From Chimonanthus salicifolius (lineage: Eukaryota; Streptophyta; Magnoliopsida; Laurales; Calycanthaceae), in assembly GCA_013350335.1 (NCBI GenBank), contig CM023534.1, positions 20,789,302 to 20,853,301 of the forward strand: a stretch of DNA of 64,000 bases, in the 5' to 3' direction. A program made the translations under genes and the position numbers. The notes under the pieces are model-generated. The model was not told the origin of the DNA. It made no database searches and saw only the letters and a program-made list of their open reading frames with translations. Shown piece by piece: positions 45,501-57,490 of this stretch. The number at the start of each line of letters is the position of its first letter. Within the stretch, counting starts at the first letter, position 1.

Positions 45501-45825
45501 AATTTCATTTTACAAGGTTTATACTTAGAGTGTAATGTGTTCTTAGCCAACATTAAGATAGACCTCTTTTTCCAAATTGACCCAAGTTTTATTCAACTGT
45601 TGGAAAATGCGCTTTGACTGCAAAACCTCACTGGATATATCTCTCAGAAAAATTAACACTGAGAGGTTTGGGTTCATTTTTTCTCAAATATATATGAGCA
45701 GAATTTATGTATTTAAAATCAAAGTATCTCACATATGTATCAACAAAGACGGCTTAATTCAAAGAAAATGAGTGATCTCATGAATAGGTATCACTTTCCT
45801 GAGAACGTTGAGTCAAATACCATCA
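42561..45825. mobile_element. Non-coding retroelement segment, possibly Tat/Retand-type gypsy
   Basis: Left side: TCGCAAGTACACGAACC..GTAGTATAGTAATG..GGTCGAACCC. Right side: ATACCCCCAAACTCAAATTTTGCTAATCCTCGAGC. I know both phrases as recurrent in the non-coding ends of large plant gypsy elements. In between is AT-rich sequence with ATGGATGA-rich patches (43,800-44,420) and GGCCCA-rich patches. No coding capacity, and no clean termini or TSD found. Confidence 0.4.
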
Positions 45826-46164
45826 TTTTTCTTCCTTTATTCTCCACTTAAACACCCAATGTGTGTCCGAGTTTAATCCCGACGCTTTGCCTTGTAGCTG
45901 TCGTTGAGCAATCACAATCTCAAGGTGACTAGGAAACTGATTCTATCCTAGTTGGTATCTTTTATTTCCTCCTATCTTTCTCTCTTTCACTAACTCAATC
46001 AATAGATTGGTTGTATATGATTTTTAGGTGTAGGCACAAGAGAGTCGATCATTCCTTAGAGTGTGTGAATTTTATCAGTTCAAGGAAGATCATTAAATGA
46101 TTGCACAACTCTCATATTTATAGAAGAGGTAAGACATTTTTTTTTAATCTATCCAGTATCGACA
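45826..46164 (-). mobile_element. Outer SIRE-like LTR, middle part
   Basis: It resumes the LTR at CACCCAATGTGTGTCCGAG and runs to CGACA (46,160-46,164), where gypsy solo LTR 2 is inserted. It lines up just after the point where the 26,121-26,532 piece stops. Confidence 0.6.
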
Positions 46165-49009
46165 TGTAATGCCCCGCCTTTTTTCACTCGTTTTTTCGCA
46201 TAAATTCAGAGTATATATTGTTTTTTATAACAGAGTAGAGTGATAGAGCACGGGACGTCACGACGTGAGCTAAGTCCAAACTTCCAAAGTCCGACCCTTA
46301 ACTGGCCAACCCTATGTGTGCATGGACTAAGCCCACGAAAATGGTTCACACATAGCAATATCAATATGCGGAATAAAATCATAACATCAAAATTGCAGAA
46401 TCATAATAGAACACAGTTCTATTCCAATCAGATAGCAAAGTACGTCAAGTCTATAATCATCATTATCATAACATAATGATTCAATAAAATATCCAACCAT
46501 AGCAAATCCATCTAAGTTATTACAACCGAATTCTAGATACTCAAAATACAAGCCCCTGAGTATCTTAAACAAAATATAAAACTAAAAGCGTTCCAAGCTC
46601 CTATGCTTGTCCCTTTCCGCATTCAGTGTTTCCCTCGTTTCCTGCATCATCCACTAAAGGGTAAATGTAGGGCGTTAGTATAATGCGCAGTAGGTATTCC
46701 AATTAGGGTTAACACATGGGTTAGTACCAAAAATCTAGATATAATAAATATATCAAATCCAGTATAATAAATCATACCATACTTATAAAACATTGTATCC
46801 AAAACAGTGTATGATAATAGAGATCTAATCATACCGATAAAACAAAAAAACTTGCATGATAATTAAAGATCATAATCATGCCGATTCAATGCCATGCCAT
46901 ACTATTATATGCAATGAGTCCCACCCATCATAAAATATCCTCTTGATGGAAAGCTCCTCATCAAGGTATCCCCCACGATTATTTTACGAACACCCCGACG
47001 GAGTGGTGGATCTCCGGAATCTACTTGATGGCAATCACATCAAGGTATCCCCCACGATTGTTTTATGGTCGCCCCGACTGAGTGGTGGATCTCCGACTAT
47101 ATAGTATCCTTTTGATGGGATTCTCATCATCAATGTATCCCCTGATGGAATGCTCATCACCAGGGTCTTCATATATAGTATTCCTCTTGATGGGATTCTC
47201 ATCACATCATCAAGGTATTATACATAATATCCTCTTGATGGAAATCACATCAAGGTATCCCCCACGAGTCTTTTACGGATGCCTCGACAGAGTGTGGGTC
47301 CCCGATTACCTGTCATCCCTCCCATGCCATGCATGAAATGCAAATACCACATGCTATGCAATTATACAAAATCATAGCATTTAAAAGCTCATATTTAAAA
47401 CACATGCTATTTTATCAAATAAACATAGCATATAAAATCACCATTTGAAACATAACCTTTGCAATATAAAATCATTAAATCAAGATAAAAACAATGTACA
47501 TAAACCCATGGTTTCAAAGAGGTGGAATCCTACCTAAGACTGTTCACAAGTCCTTGTGTTTCCGTCCAAGATTCGATCACCGATCGTTCACCGCTTACGA
47601 GATCCCGTTACCTTATAATATAATGATAAATCAACATCTAGTCCCTCTTAATTACAAGGTTCGAAGTCCATAACAAGACCCCATGGGGTTCGGCCATATA
47701 CCATGGTCAAACCCATGGCTTACCATTTTTTTATACATAATTACAAAAATGCCATTGTTGATAACCCTAGCCCCTTTTCTTTGCTTAGATTCCAAGTCAT
47801 CCATTCATGCTTCCAAAGCACATAATCTTATAAAATAATTCATGGGATTCGGCCATACACTATGGCCGAACCCAATGTCCAATATTCTCTCATATTTACG
47901 AAAATGCCATTGGTTTCCTCTTTCCTTTAAATCTTCTATAATTAGACCTTCTAAATTTCCCTAACCAAATAAGTCCATCAAACACAACTCATGGGGTTCG
48001 GCCATACATCATGGCCGAACCCATGGTTCTACACTTTGGTGTTTAATTACATTTTTTTTGCCATTCCTTTCTCCATCAATTCATATCATACATTGTATCC
48101 TTATTTAGAATGTGCTATGTGCCCTTACTCCATTCTTTAATTATCTCATGCCGTGTGCACTTGTTTACCTCTTATAAAACCTTCCCTAAATCAAGAATAA
48201 AAAGTGCCATGCACCCCATTCTTGTTGCCTCTTCCATTTTATTAAACCTTCCCTTTAATTACACTTCCCATTTTAATTTCCAACTTCTAAATTTAGAAAC
48301 TTACTAACTTAATAACCATTCTCCATATTTAGACACTTTCCAAATTTAGCTTCAATGTTTCCATACTTAGGTACTTTCCAAATTTAGCATCTATGTTTCC
48401 ATATTTAGGCATTTTCCAAATTTAGCATGCAACTTCCATACTTGGAAGCTTTCCATATCTTGCATGCACCTTTCTAACATGGGGTTTGGCCATGCATTGT
48501 GGCCGAACCCTATGGTTCATGCTTCCATTCTTTTGATCCAAACTTAACCATAATACAATCCTGGTTCGGCCATGCAATGGCCGACCCACACCTCTAACCA
48601 TATCTCCATTTAGAATCCTCTTAAAACCATAAGTATAAATCCATTATCTTAAACCATTTAAACCCATAAATCAAGCCATGTCTTTCCATGATTCCTTTAT
48701 TATATAAATTGAATTACTAATTAATTTCAGCCTCATTTAATTTTTATTGAAGTCACTTGGTCGTTAACCAAGTTAACCATGACCCATTGGGTCCCAATTA
48801 GGCATTTGACCCAAATAAACAACCTTGTCCCAAATAAACAACCTTGACCCAATTAAACACATCTTACCTAATTTATTTTAAATTGAACCAATGACATTTC
48901 CATTGGATCTTAATTGGTAATGACCCAACTCTTTACCCATCTAGGTCCATATCTACAATTCACCAATTAAATAAGCAATTATAATAACTTGAAAATTCGG
49001 GGTATTACA
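46165..49009 (-). mobile_element. Gypsy-type solo LTR 2 (2,845 bp), TSD CGACA
   Basis: On the plus strand it begins TGTAATGCCCCGCC and ends CGGGGTATTACA, with CGACA at 46,160-46,164 and 49,010-49,014. It shares content with solo LTR 1 in opposite orientation (CCATGCCATGCATG near 47,320 against CATGCATGGCATGG near 32,080; a GATCACCGATCG block near 47,570). The 46,915-47,310 part is a degenerate tandem repeat. Repeated GGTTCGGCCAT/ATGGCCGAACCC motifs occur at 47,690-48,590. It is inserted in the outer SIRE-like LTR. Confidence 0.9.
46915..47310. repeat. Degenerate tandem repeat in solo LTR 2
   Basis: Units built from CTTGATGG..TCATCAAGGTATCCCC, CACGATTATTTTACG and CCCCGACGGAGTGGTGGATC recur about four times in full or partial form. 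CTTGATG and CATCAAG arms inside each unit are complementary, so single strands could fold into hairpins. Confidence 0.75.
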
Positions 49010-49848
49010 CGACAAGTTGGTGACATCGATGGGTCGGTGTTCATATTTATTACCGTTCAACCACCTAATCGTTGCACATTAAATGCACTCCCAATAACTT
49101 AATTAATTCCTTGTCGACAGGTCAGTGTCACCGATGGGTCGACGGTCATGTCACCGAGAGGTCGGTCCATACGAGGGTCTCGATATGGGGCAACACCATG
49201 CAGGCAGAGTTTTATGTCCCGAAACTTGTCCTGCCAGAACGACATGTCACCTTTTACCGAGGGTTTGGTCCTAGTACTCTCAATCGGTCTTGAATTATAG
49301 AGATGTTTGTTTTCTCGATAGTCCACTTGAGTTCTAAGTTCCAGAACTCATAAGTTATCATTGATGAGTCGTTGACAATGAGGGGTCGTTAAGTTCATCA
49401 CCGAGGGGTCGGTGCATACAAGACTTTCAATCAGAGGCATTCTATGATCCAGAACCTTTATCAATCTGGCCGACTAGTCTATGACCACGATGGGTAGATC
49501 GTGTCTCCACTAAGGGGTTGGTGAAAGCGACTGGTCGAGCTGATAGTTAACTTGTATTCATATCTCCAAGTTTGCTTCCAATTCACTATCAAGCTTCCTC
49601 TCTAGGCCTTTTATGATTTTACCGTTTGTTCAATTAAGTCTAAGAATGGTCCTCCTAAGGTGTGGGTACCACCTAAAATCATCTATGGCCAAATACCTGT
49701 TTTGTGATTGCCATCACGATGAGCTTCAATCCGGTGGGGCATGATCTTCAATCTTGATCACCTTGAGTCTTCAAGCTTCTATCAAGTGCTTCTTCCCGAG
49801 TCATACAATTGACAAACATAGGGACTCAGCAAAGCCGGGGCACTAACA
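49010..49848 (-). mobile_element. Outer SIRE-like LTR, right part
   Basis: It continues the LTR after solo LTR 2, with TCGATGGGTCGGTG and ACCGAGGGGTCGGTGCATAC motifs, and ends GGGGCACTAACA. The following ACATC nearly matches GCATC before 26,121. Confidence 0.7.
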
Positions 49849-50745
49849 ACATCCATGCATGAAATATTGTTGATTCTTCATGCATGAACATCCATTTACG
49901 GTGGGTGATTTGTATTGTTGATTTGGGTCGTCAACCCTGCACTCCTTTGGGGACATTCGTTGGGCTATGACCAGATTTGCACATGTGCTATGCTTATCTA
50001 AGTTGAGCTTTGTATGATTCATTGATTGGTTTCGTTCATTGGGATGCATGAGTAGGGGACGCATGCATCATAATTACATTATAACATGACATGCATTTTT
50101 GTGTAAGATAATGTTTAAATTTGTTTGGATTAATTGTTGTACGCTTAGTTTGATATTGTTATATGCATATTTCTTGTATGATTATTTCCTTCACTGGGCA
50201 TGGAGCTCATCCCCTACATTTCAGGAAATCCATTGGAGATAGACGCCACTTAGACTCAATAGTAGGATTGGATTCGCTTGGAGCATTTAGTTTTGACCAG
50301 AGCTTATTGATTTCCTTAGAACTTAGTAGGCTTAAATTTGAAGTTGTAAGACACAATAAGTGTCAATTTGATTTATTAGTTTTATCGCTAGACTATGGAT
50401 GGTGCTTCTATTTCCAACTTCTAGTTGGGGAAGCTTTGATTTCATTTGTTATTGGCTTTATCGGTTGGATTTGAGATTGGACCTCCTATATGATAATGGA
50501 TTTTTTTATTGGACTATTGGTTTGATTCCATGATAGATGAGGATTAATCCGATATGGGAATGTTAGTACTTGTCATGGCGATATTATTGAAATGATTCCG
50601 TAATCTAATCATTTTGAATTATGTTATCGGAGTTATATAAAAAAAATAAAATAAAGTGAGTCATGGTTTTGTCATTCCCGTATCTGGATCTTGCTCGATT
50701 CGTGTGAGGCTCCGTTTGTTGTGTTGGAACGGGCAGGTCATTACA
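49849..50745 (+). mobile_element. Gypsy LTR 3' portion
   Basis: It contains TTCACTGGGCATGGAGCTCAT (50,193 onward), a phrase repeated at 50,944, and ends GGGCAGGTCATTACA. It probably continues the LTR interrupted at 26,120. No coding sequence. Confidence 0.5.
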
Positions 50746-51131
50746 TGAACACCTAGACGGTAGTTTTAGTTATCCTCACTTCGGTCCATGGCCACAAAGA
50801 ATAGAAGATAGAAGTCTGGAGATGGTTGTACCTTGCATTGAGCATGGAAAAGTATAATGAATATGATAAAATTTATTATGTTTATTGTAAAAGACTATGA
50901 TATCATGTGAATACAAATATATATAAATATATGCTATTGTTTCATTCACTGGGCTTGGAGCTCATACCCTTTACATTGTAGGAAATCCAGTGGACTTAGG
51001 TCTTGATGGAAATCATAAGCAAAGTTAGAAGACAAGAAGCTATTAGAAGTAGAAATAGATTCATTTGCTTTTAATATTACGTTCACTTTGATTTGTGTTA
51101 TGGTTTGTAACGACCCAAACCAAATTAGTGG
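50746..51131 (+). mobile_element. Fragment of another gypsy LTR
   Basis: It includes CACTTCGGTCCATGGCC and CACTGGGCTTGGAGCTCATA, then a TGTAACGACCC end-like motif at about 51,107. It is truncated on both sides and directly flanks the complete element's TSD. Confidence 0.45.
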
Positions 51132-51136
51132 GTCAT

Positions 51137-54110
51137 TGTCACGCCCTGCCCCTCAGGCCCACTAACGTGAGATAATTTTTTTTTCTAACAATGAGCAATT
51201 GCGGAAATCATAATTATACATGGACTTAACATTTCATATGATCAAAGTTTGGACATGAAATTTGGCAACCTCGGATCCAGTCATACACAGCTGGTAAGAA
51301 TCTCAGGCAGATGGAGGGGTCACCATGGACCTACTTAAGACCCAAAACCTAGGCAAATTTTACCTCGATGCATAATATGTGGATATAGTACTAACCAACA
51401 TATAGTCTATAACTTGACCTCTTATAAAAGTCCAAGAAGAAAACTTCATACATGATCTACCTAACATTCACCATAAATCAATCTCATCTACAACGGAATC
51501 GTGCATAAGAAACGAAGTAGACTTTATTACATATCTACAGTGCCTCAACGGACACAATAAGGCGTTTATTACATAGCATGTTCATACAGAAAGCATGTAA
51601 AACATTAAGTAGATAAACGTAAAATCCCAATAGCAGGAATAATAGTTAGTGGCTTTCCACCCCTACTACACGTGCGGACCACTAAGTCTTTCATCTTCCG
51701 GGTTCCCTGAAACATAAGGGATGTGAACTCTACTAACCCACAAAGAAAAAACAACAGATAATATAATAGATTATCAACTCATAAACATGTTTAAACAAAT
51801 AACAGTTTAATCACTCAGAAATCATGTAGTTTTCAATGAGAACGACGTCTACATAGAAAACCTAATTGCAAGTTCTTTCTTTCCTCCAAAATTATACCCC
51901 TGCCAAACGATGTCTACGACTCTTGCCTAGCCGCGATAGATAAGTTTCCTACACTGCCCGCAAATTCATACTTAGTGCTTCACATAGTCCGTACATACAC
52001 CTCATACTTGTGCCCTCCTCGAGCTAGATACTTCATACAACAATGTGAGATATTTTGATATGCACAATACACAAATCCGATATGCACATCAAATGTATGA
52101 ATTAAACATAGCTGTCAACCCAAATAAGCATCTCTCACAAATATGATCATGATAACCTCATTCAGCTAACATGAATTACTAATCCTTCCCGCATGGAATC
52201 ATGTCACATATATCAGCAATCAGTATTTAGCTATACTATGCTGGGAAAGTAAACACAAATTAAAAAGCCCACCAACGGGTTATAAGTTACGACACATAAG
52301 TGTTATCGTCCTCTCCAGTCAGGTACGTCTACCCTATACTCATCTTTTACCTTATAGGATAATTATCATGCAATACACAGTTTTATACAAATATGCGTCT
52401 TCCCATCGGAATCGCAGTTGGATAATGATCTATCTCCAGTTCTCCAACGATACCAGTCAGTCTCTAGGAATAAGTGGGTTCCGTTCTCCATTTTAGAATT
52501 GCTAGACCTCCACCCACGTACACTCCATTGTTCATGTTTCATATGTAGAAACAATCATTCATTCCCTTACGTGTGAACAGTGTCGGTATCTCATTCTGGT
52601 CTGATCACACTCTTTCCATCAGTAAAATGACCAAGGATATCTACTAATTGCCGTAGGACTTAACGGTGTAAGAAATATTATATCGAATGCAAAATGTAAT
52701 TCATTTTAATAAAATACATAATATGGTTGAATCTCATCACCTTCGGTCGGCGAGTGTTTTTTAGTAATCTGTTTGAAATGTAAAATAGGGTAAATACAAC
52801 GTATAACAACACAACATAGCTATAACATATACTCCTAAGTGTTTAGAATATCATAACAACACCTTTCTAGAGTTTTTGACAATTTTATAAAAATTACAGT
52901 TTTGCCATTGTGGTCAAGATTGACCAAAAGTAAACTTAAAAGTGGTCAAAACTAGTTGTTTTCAATCAAAACAACATAAAATTCACTTTTGAAACTTTTC
53001 CAAAAATTTCGTTTACATCCCCAAAATTTTCAAAAATTTCCAAAATGCCCATCGGCCTTATTCATAAAATTTATGAAAATGCCATTCAGTTCACTGTTCG
53101 AGAAAATTACGAACATGTCATCAGTTCATCGTTTGAGAAAATTATGAAAATGCCATTCTGACAAATTTCCACTTGTAACAGTGCGCCGCAAAGTTACTGT
53201 ACATAGCAGATATTTCGATCTTTTTTTATTTTCTTCTTTGATTTTTATAGAGCCAACCGTAAGGTATTTTTTGACGAAATTTAATCTCTAGCATTCTCTT
53301 AATGAGGTCTACAAACTAAAAATATTATCTCAGAAGAAATACTTACAAAAATTCGACTAAAATTTTCAGAAACCAAGCCCAAACGACAGTTACAGAAAGA
53401 AGTAGGAAGAAGAAGAAAATAGTAAAACTCTTAGTGAATTTGCGATTTTGGCCTTAACCCCAACAAATCTATTTATAGTTTTGGAAAAAACACTATTGAT
53501 CAAGTGTTGGATGAATCCCATCCCTTAGATCTGTTGGCAGAGTGTTGACAACCTCTCTACAGATGAAAACTATCGGCAGAAAGATAAATACAGTTTTTAT
53601 TTTCTAAAAAATCACTTTTAACAGTAATTCTTTTTCCTTTTTCTGTTCGCATATATTAGCCTATGATTTGTGAAAATCCGACTGTGATATGAGTTTGCCA
53701 ATTTTCGGAATACAGGGCATCTTGAAAATCGGGGTTTTTATATAAATCATATGTAAATTACACGTTTCGAGGAATACTCGTGAAATTTTGTAAATATCAT
53801 TGAGTAGCGTACTCAGAAGCTTAATATGTTTGTGAATTTCAAGGTCTGAATATATTAGAAGAGTGGTCTTTCAAACTCAAGAAATTTTCAAGACACTATT
53901 CATGATTTTTTATATAAAACAAAAGACATTTGTGAAATGTCCAAAATGCCCTCCGATCTTCGTTGGACTACTAAGCGAACGAGCTCCGATTGGGTTATAT
54001 AATACCTTTTTGGGAAGCTCTCTCCGTACCCTATCATGTTAATCGGTTATAAAACCGAGTTAATGGTCCTAAAATTTTGTCATTTTTCTAATTAAGGGTT
54101 GGGTATTATA
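51137..54110 (-). repeat. Chromovirus 3' LTR (2,974 bp)
   Basis: On the plus strand it runs from TGTCACGCCCTGCCCC to GGGTTGGGTATTATA. It lines up along its length with 59,762-63,017 but lacks about 200 bp near the inner end and most of the 35-bp repeat units. Confidence 0.9.
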
Positions 54111-54125
54111 TCCTACCCACCTTAA
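54111..54125 (-). promoter_or_regulatory. Chromovirus polypurine tract
   Basis: The minus strand reads TTAAGGTGGGTAGGA directly before the 3' LTR, the plus-strand DNA priming site. Confidence 0.8.
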
Positions 54126-54145
54126 ACAAAATTCGTCCCAAAATT

Positions 54146-54700
54146 TTAACCAAAAGTAGTACCTTTCTCTATGAAAAGATCGGAATACAGCTCCCGCATC
54201 GTTGATTTACGCTCCCATATCGTGTTGTCTGCCCCATGATGCCTCCATAGTACTTTCACTTGAGGTATTGTCTTTTTCCTGAGTTGTAGAGTTCCAGTGC
54301 CCTGAATTTCTACTGGCCTTTCATCGAAAATTACGTCCTCTGTTATGTCGATGTCGTTAAAATTCAACACATGTGATGGATCTGGTTCGTATTTCCTTAG
54401 CATTGACACATGAAATACATTATGTACTCTAGCCAAGCTTGGAGGTAAAGCAAAACGATAAGCCACTCTACCGATCTTATCCAAGATCTCGAAGGGTCCT
54501 ATGTATCTTGGCGATAACTTCCCTTTACGACCAAACCGTTTAACGCCATGATGTAGTGCAACGCGTAGAAATACATGGTCACCCACTGAGAATTTCAGAG
54601 GTCTACACCTCCTGTTGGCATAACTCTTCTATCGACTTTGCGTTGTCTTGAGATGTTGTTTGATAACTTAACTTGTTCTGACGTCTCCCTAACCATATCT
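54146..54700 (-). pseudogene. Chromovirus integrase C-terminus and chromodomain
   Basis: The open piece at 54,146-54,586 contains the GPFEILDKIGRVAYRFALP motif (integrase C-terminal GPY/F-like module), LARVHNVFHVSMLRKY, and a chromodomain with VLWRHHGADNTIWER at the end. Chromodomains of this class direct integration toward particular chromatin. The stretch to about 54,700 is in broken frames. Confidence 0.88.
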
Positions 54701-55500
54701 GACCCTAACAATGCCTTACCTCCCACTTCAGCCCAACACAACGATGATCTGCATGGTCTACCAAAGAGAGCTTCGTATGGTGCCATCTGAATACTGGATT
54801 GATAACTATTGTTGTAGACAAATCTACCAACGGAAGATGATCTTCCCAACTACCTTGCATATCTACTACACAGGCTCTCAACATATCTTCTAGAGTCTGA
54901 ATAGACCTCTCAGACTGACCATCCGTTTCAGGGTGAAAAGCTGTGCTAAAACACAACTGTGTATCCAGCTCTTTTTGAAGACTCTGCCAAAATCTTGATA
55001 CAAACCGTTGATCACGATTCGATACAATGCTCACTGGCACTCTATGTAGTCTGACTATCTCATTTATATACTGTTTACTCAAAGTCACTAAGGAGTGTGT
55101 CACTTTAATCGATAGAAAATGAGCAGACTTAGTCAATCTGTCCACTATCACCCATATCGAGTTATTTCCCTTAGATTATTTAGGAAAACCTACAACAAAA
55201 TCCATTGTGATATGCTCCTATTTCCACCTAGCCACTTGTGGAGGTTGCATCTTTCCTCCCAGTCTCTGGTGCTTTGCTTTTACCTGCTGACAAGTGAAGC
55301 ACCTAGACACAAAATCTGCCACATCTTTCTTCATTCCACTCCACTAGAACTGGCGTCACAAATCACGATACATCTTAGTACTTCCAGGATGTACTGCGAA
55401 ACGAGAGTGATGACAGTGATCGAGCACTATTCTTCTACGATCCTTTGTTTTTGACACAAATAATCTGTCTTTGAAGGTTGGATCTCCATCGGTCCTGATT
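54700..55500 (-). pseudogene. Chromovirus integrase core
   Basis: The open piece 54,705-55,151 has IVDRLTKSAHFLSIK (core domain entry) and TAFHPETDGQSERSIQ (around the catalytic DDE glutamate region). Upstream broken frames carry the zinc-binding CFTC motif and HPGSTKMY. Integrase joins element DNA to the host chromosome. Stops and frameshifts, for example near 55,190 and 55,220, interrupt it. Confidence 0.85.
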
Positions 55501-55616
55501 TTCCAATCTTTCAAATCAATTCAATTTATCAACAAACTCTGTATTTTGATAGACTCTGGGTCTATTTGTTGTATTTTCAATACAAGCCTCATAAGTTCTG
55601 GCTATCTGACCTCACT

Positions 55617-56117
55617 CTATGCCTGAACTGATTTATCGTACTCTACTAATTGTAGGTCAAATTCATCTACTGTATTCAACATATTCCATTGTAGAGATGC
55701 CATACAAGCTACCTTGCAATGAGGTCTCCTACTCAAAGCATCTGCTACTACATTCGCCTTTCCTAGATGGTAGGAGAGGTCAAAATTATAGTCTTTTAAA
55801 TTCTCCATCCATCTCCTTTGTTTCATGTTCAAATCTTTCTGAGTGAACAAGTATTTGAGACTATGGTGATCAGAGAAAACATTAAATCTCTTACCAAACA
55901 AATGATGTCTCCAGAGTTTTAGTGCGAACACTACAGCTAATAGTTCTAGATCATGAGTTGGGTAATTTTGTTCATGTTCCTCTAATTGTCTAGAGCTATA
56001 AGCTGCTACTCTACCTTCTTTCATTAGGACACATCCTAAACCATTTTTTGAAGCATCGTAATATACTTCAAATCCTTGACATTGCTCCAGTATAATCAAT
56101 ACTGGAAAGGTGGTCAA
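55617..56117 (-). pseudogene. Chromovirus RNase H
   Basis: This 166-codon open piece has [57 protein letters not shown] and [18 protein letters not shown], the ordered motifs of gypsy RNase H, which removes the RNA strand during reverse transcription. The frame itself is well kept, while stop codons mark the join to RT. Confidence 0.9.
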
Positions 56118-56210
56118 CTTTTACTTCAAATTCTGGAATGCTTTTTCGCACTCTTCACTCCATTCGAATTTCACGTATTTCCTTGTTCACCTTGTCTTTG
56201 GAACAGCAGT

Positions 56211-56870
56211 CTAGGGGAAACTTGGTATAAATCTCCCGTAATACCTAGTTAATCCCAAAAAGCTTCTTATTTCAAAGACGTTTGTTGGTTTCTGCCAACT
56301 TATCACTGACTCAACTTTGGCAAGATATACTGCGATTCCATCTTGAGCCACAACATGTTCAAAAAATTGTACATGTTTCAACCAAAACTCACATTTGCTG
56401 AATTTGGCGTACAACCGATGGTCTTCTAAAGTCTGTAATATTATCCTCAAGTGTTGCTCATGTTCCTCTTCAGTTGAAGAAAATATCAAAATATCGTCAA
56501 TGAATACTACTACAAAAATCCCTAATTAAGGTCGGAAAACTCTGTTCATCAAATCCATGAATGTGGCCAGTGCATTCCTTACCCCAAATGACATCACTAA
56601 GAATTCATAATGACCATACTGTGTCTTGAACGTAGTCTTAGAAATATCTTCATCTCTCATTCTCAACTGATGATAGTCTGATCTCAAATCTATTTTTGAA
56701 AAGCACTTGACTCCCTTCAGTTGATCAAACAGATCATTTATCCGTCGTAACATATATTTATTCTTAATAGTTACCTAGTTCAACTTTCGGTAATCTATAC
56801 ACATCCTCAAAGTTTCATCCTTCTTTTTGGCAAAAAGAACCGGTGCTTCCCAAGGTGAAGTGCTCAATCT
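56211..56870 (-). pseudogene. Chromovirus reverse transcriptase
   Basis: The pieces carry [47 protein letters not shown] and the catalytic box VVFIDDILIFS (aspartates at 56,493-56,498, intact). In-frame stops fall after KLN (near 56,777) and just before the catalytic box (near 56,523), so no full-length enzyme can be made. The usual QLR(I/M)..(D/E)I and PFGL(T/S)NA motifs are present with a VRNA variant. Confidence 0.9.
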
Positions 56871-56972
56871 CACAAAGCCTAACTTTAGTAACTCATCTAT
56901 TTGGGTTCACACTTCCCGTTGCTCTGTCGGTGCCATCCTATACGGTGGTATGGAAATAGGCAACATTCCAGG

Positions 56973-57490
56973 TTATAGATCGATTACAAACTCAATCTCT
57001 TGGCGTGGAGGTAGACCACTCAATTGGTCTGGAAAAACATTCATGAATTCACACACCACCCGAGGTATCACTAAGTCTACACCCCCTACATTTTCCAAAC
57101 CTATACCAGCTACGATACTACTTGGATGCCCACCTAGGTTAGAGTTTCTCACACTAAGTCTTTTATAAGGTTTCAATCTTTCCAATAATTGATTCCTCCG
57201 GGAATGCCCTAACACTGTCCTTTTATAGCAATCTAACACTATCATGTGTTTCAAAAGCCAATCCATGCATAAAATGACATCAATACCTTTCATTCTTACT
57301 ACAAAAGGATCGAATCTTAGATTCTGCCCACCAAGTCTTATCAAACGAGACTTGCACATACGGTCAATTATCAATTCCTTTCTTAATGAGCCTTTACCTT
57401 CAGTGGTTTATCTACAACCACTGATATTAGACCTAAAATCTCAACACACAAAGCAAATATGAAATAATGGGATGCACCAGTGTCAAATAA
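56973..57490 (-). pseudogene. Chromovirus aspartic protease
   Basis: The active-site motif DTGASH lies at 57,467-57,484 in the sequence HVLFDTGASHYF. The second piece (56,973-57,374) has the flap and second half (IDVILCMDWL) and the linker to RT (the PPRQEIEFVIDL end). The protease frame differs from the preceding gag-side frame, and a TAA near 57,388 interrupts it. Confidence 0.85.

Noticed and set aside
54711..57462. Several plus-strand ORFs of 60-113 codons
   Set aside because: All are shadows of the minus-strand chromovirus pol region.
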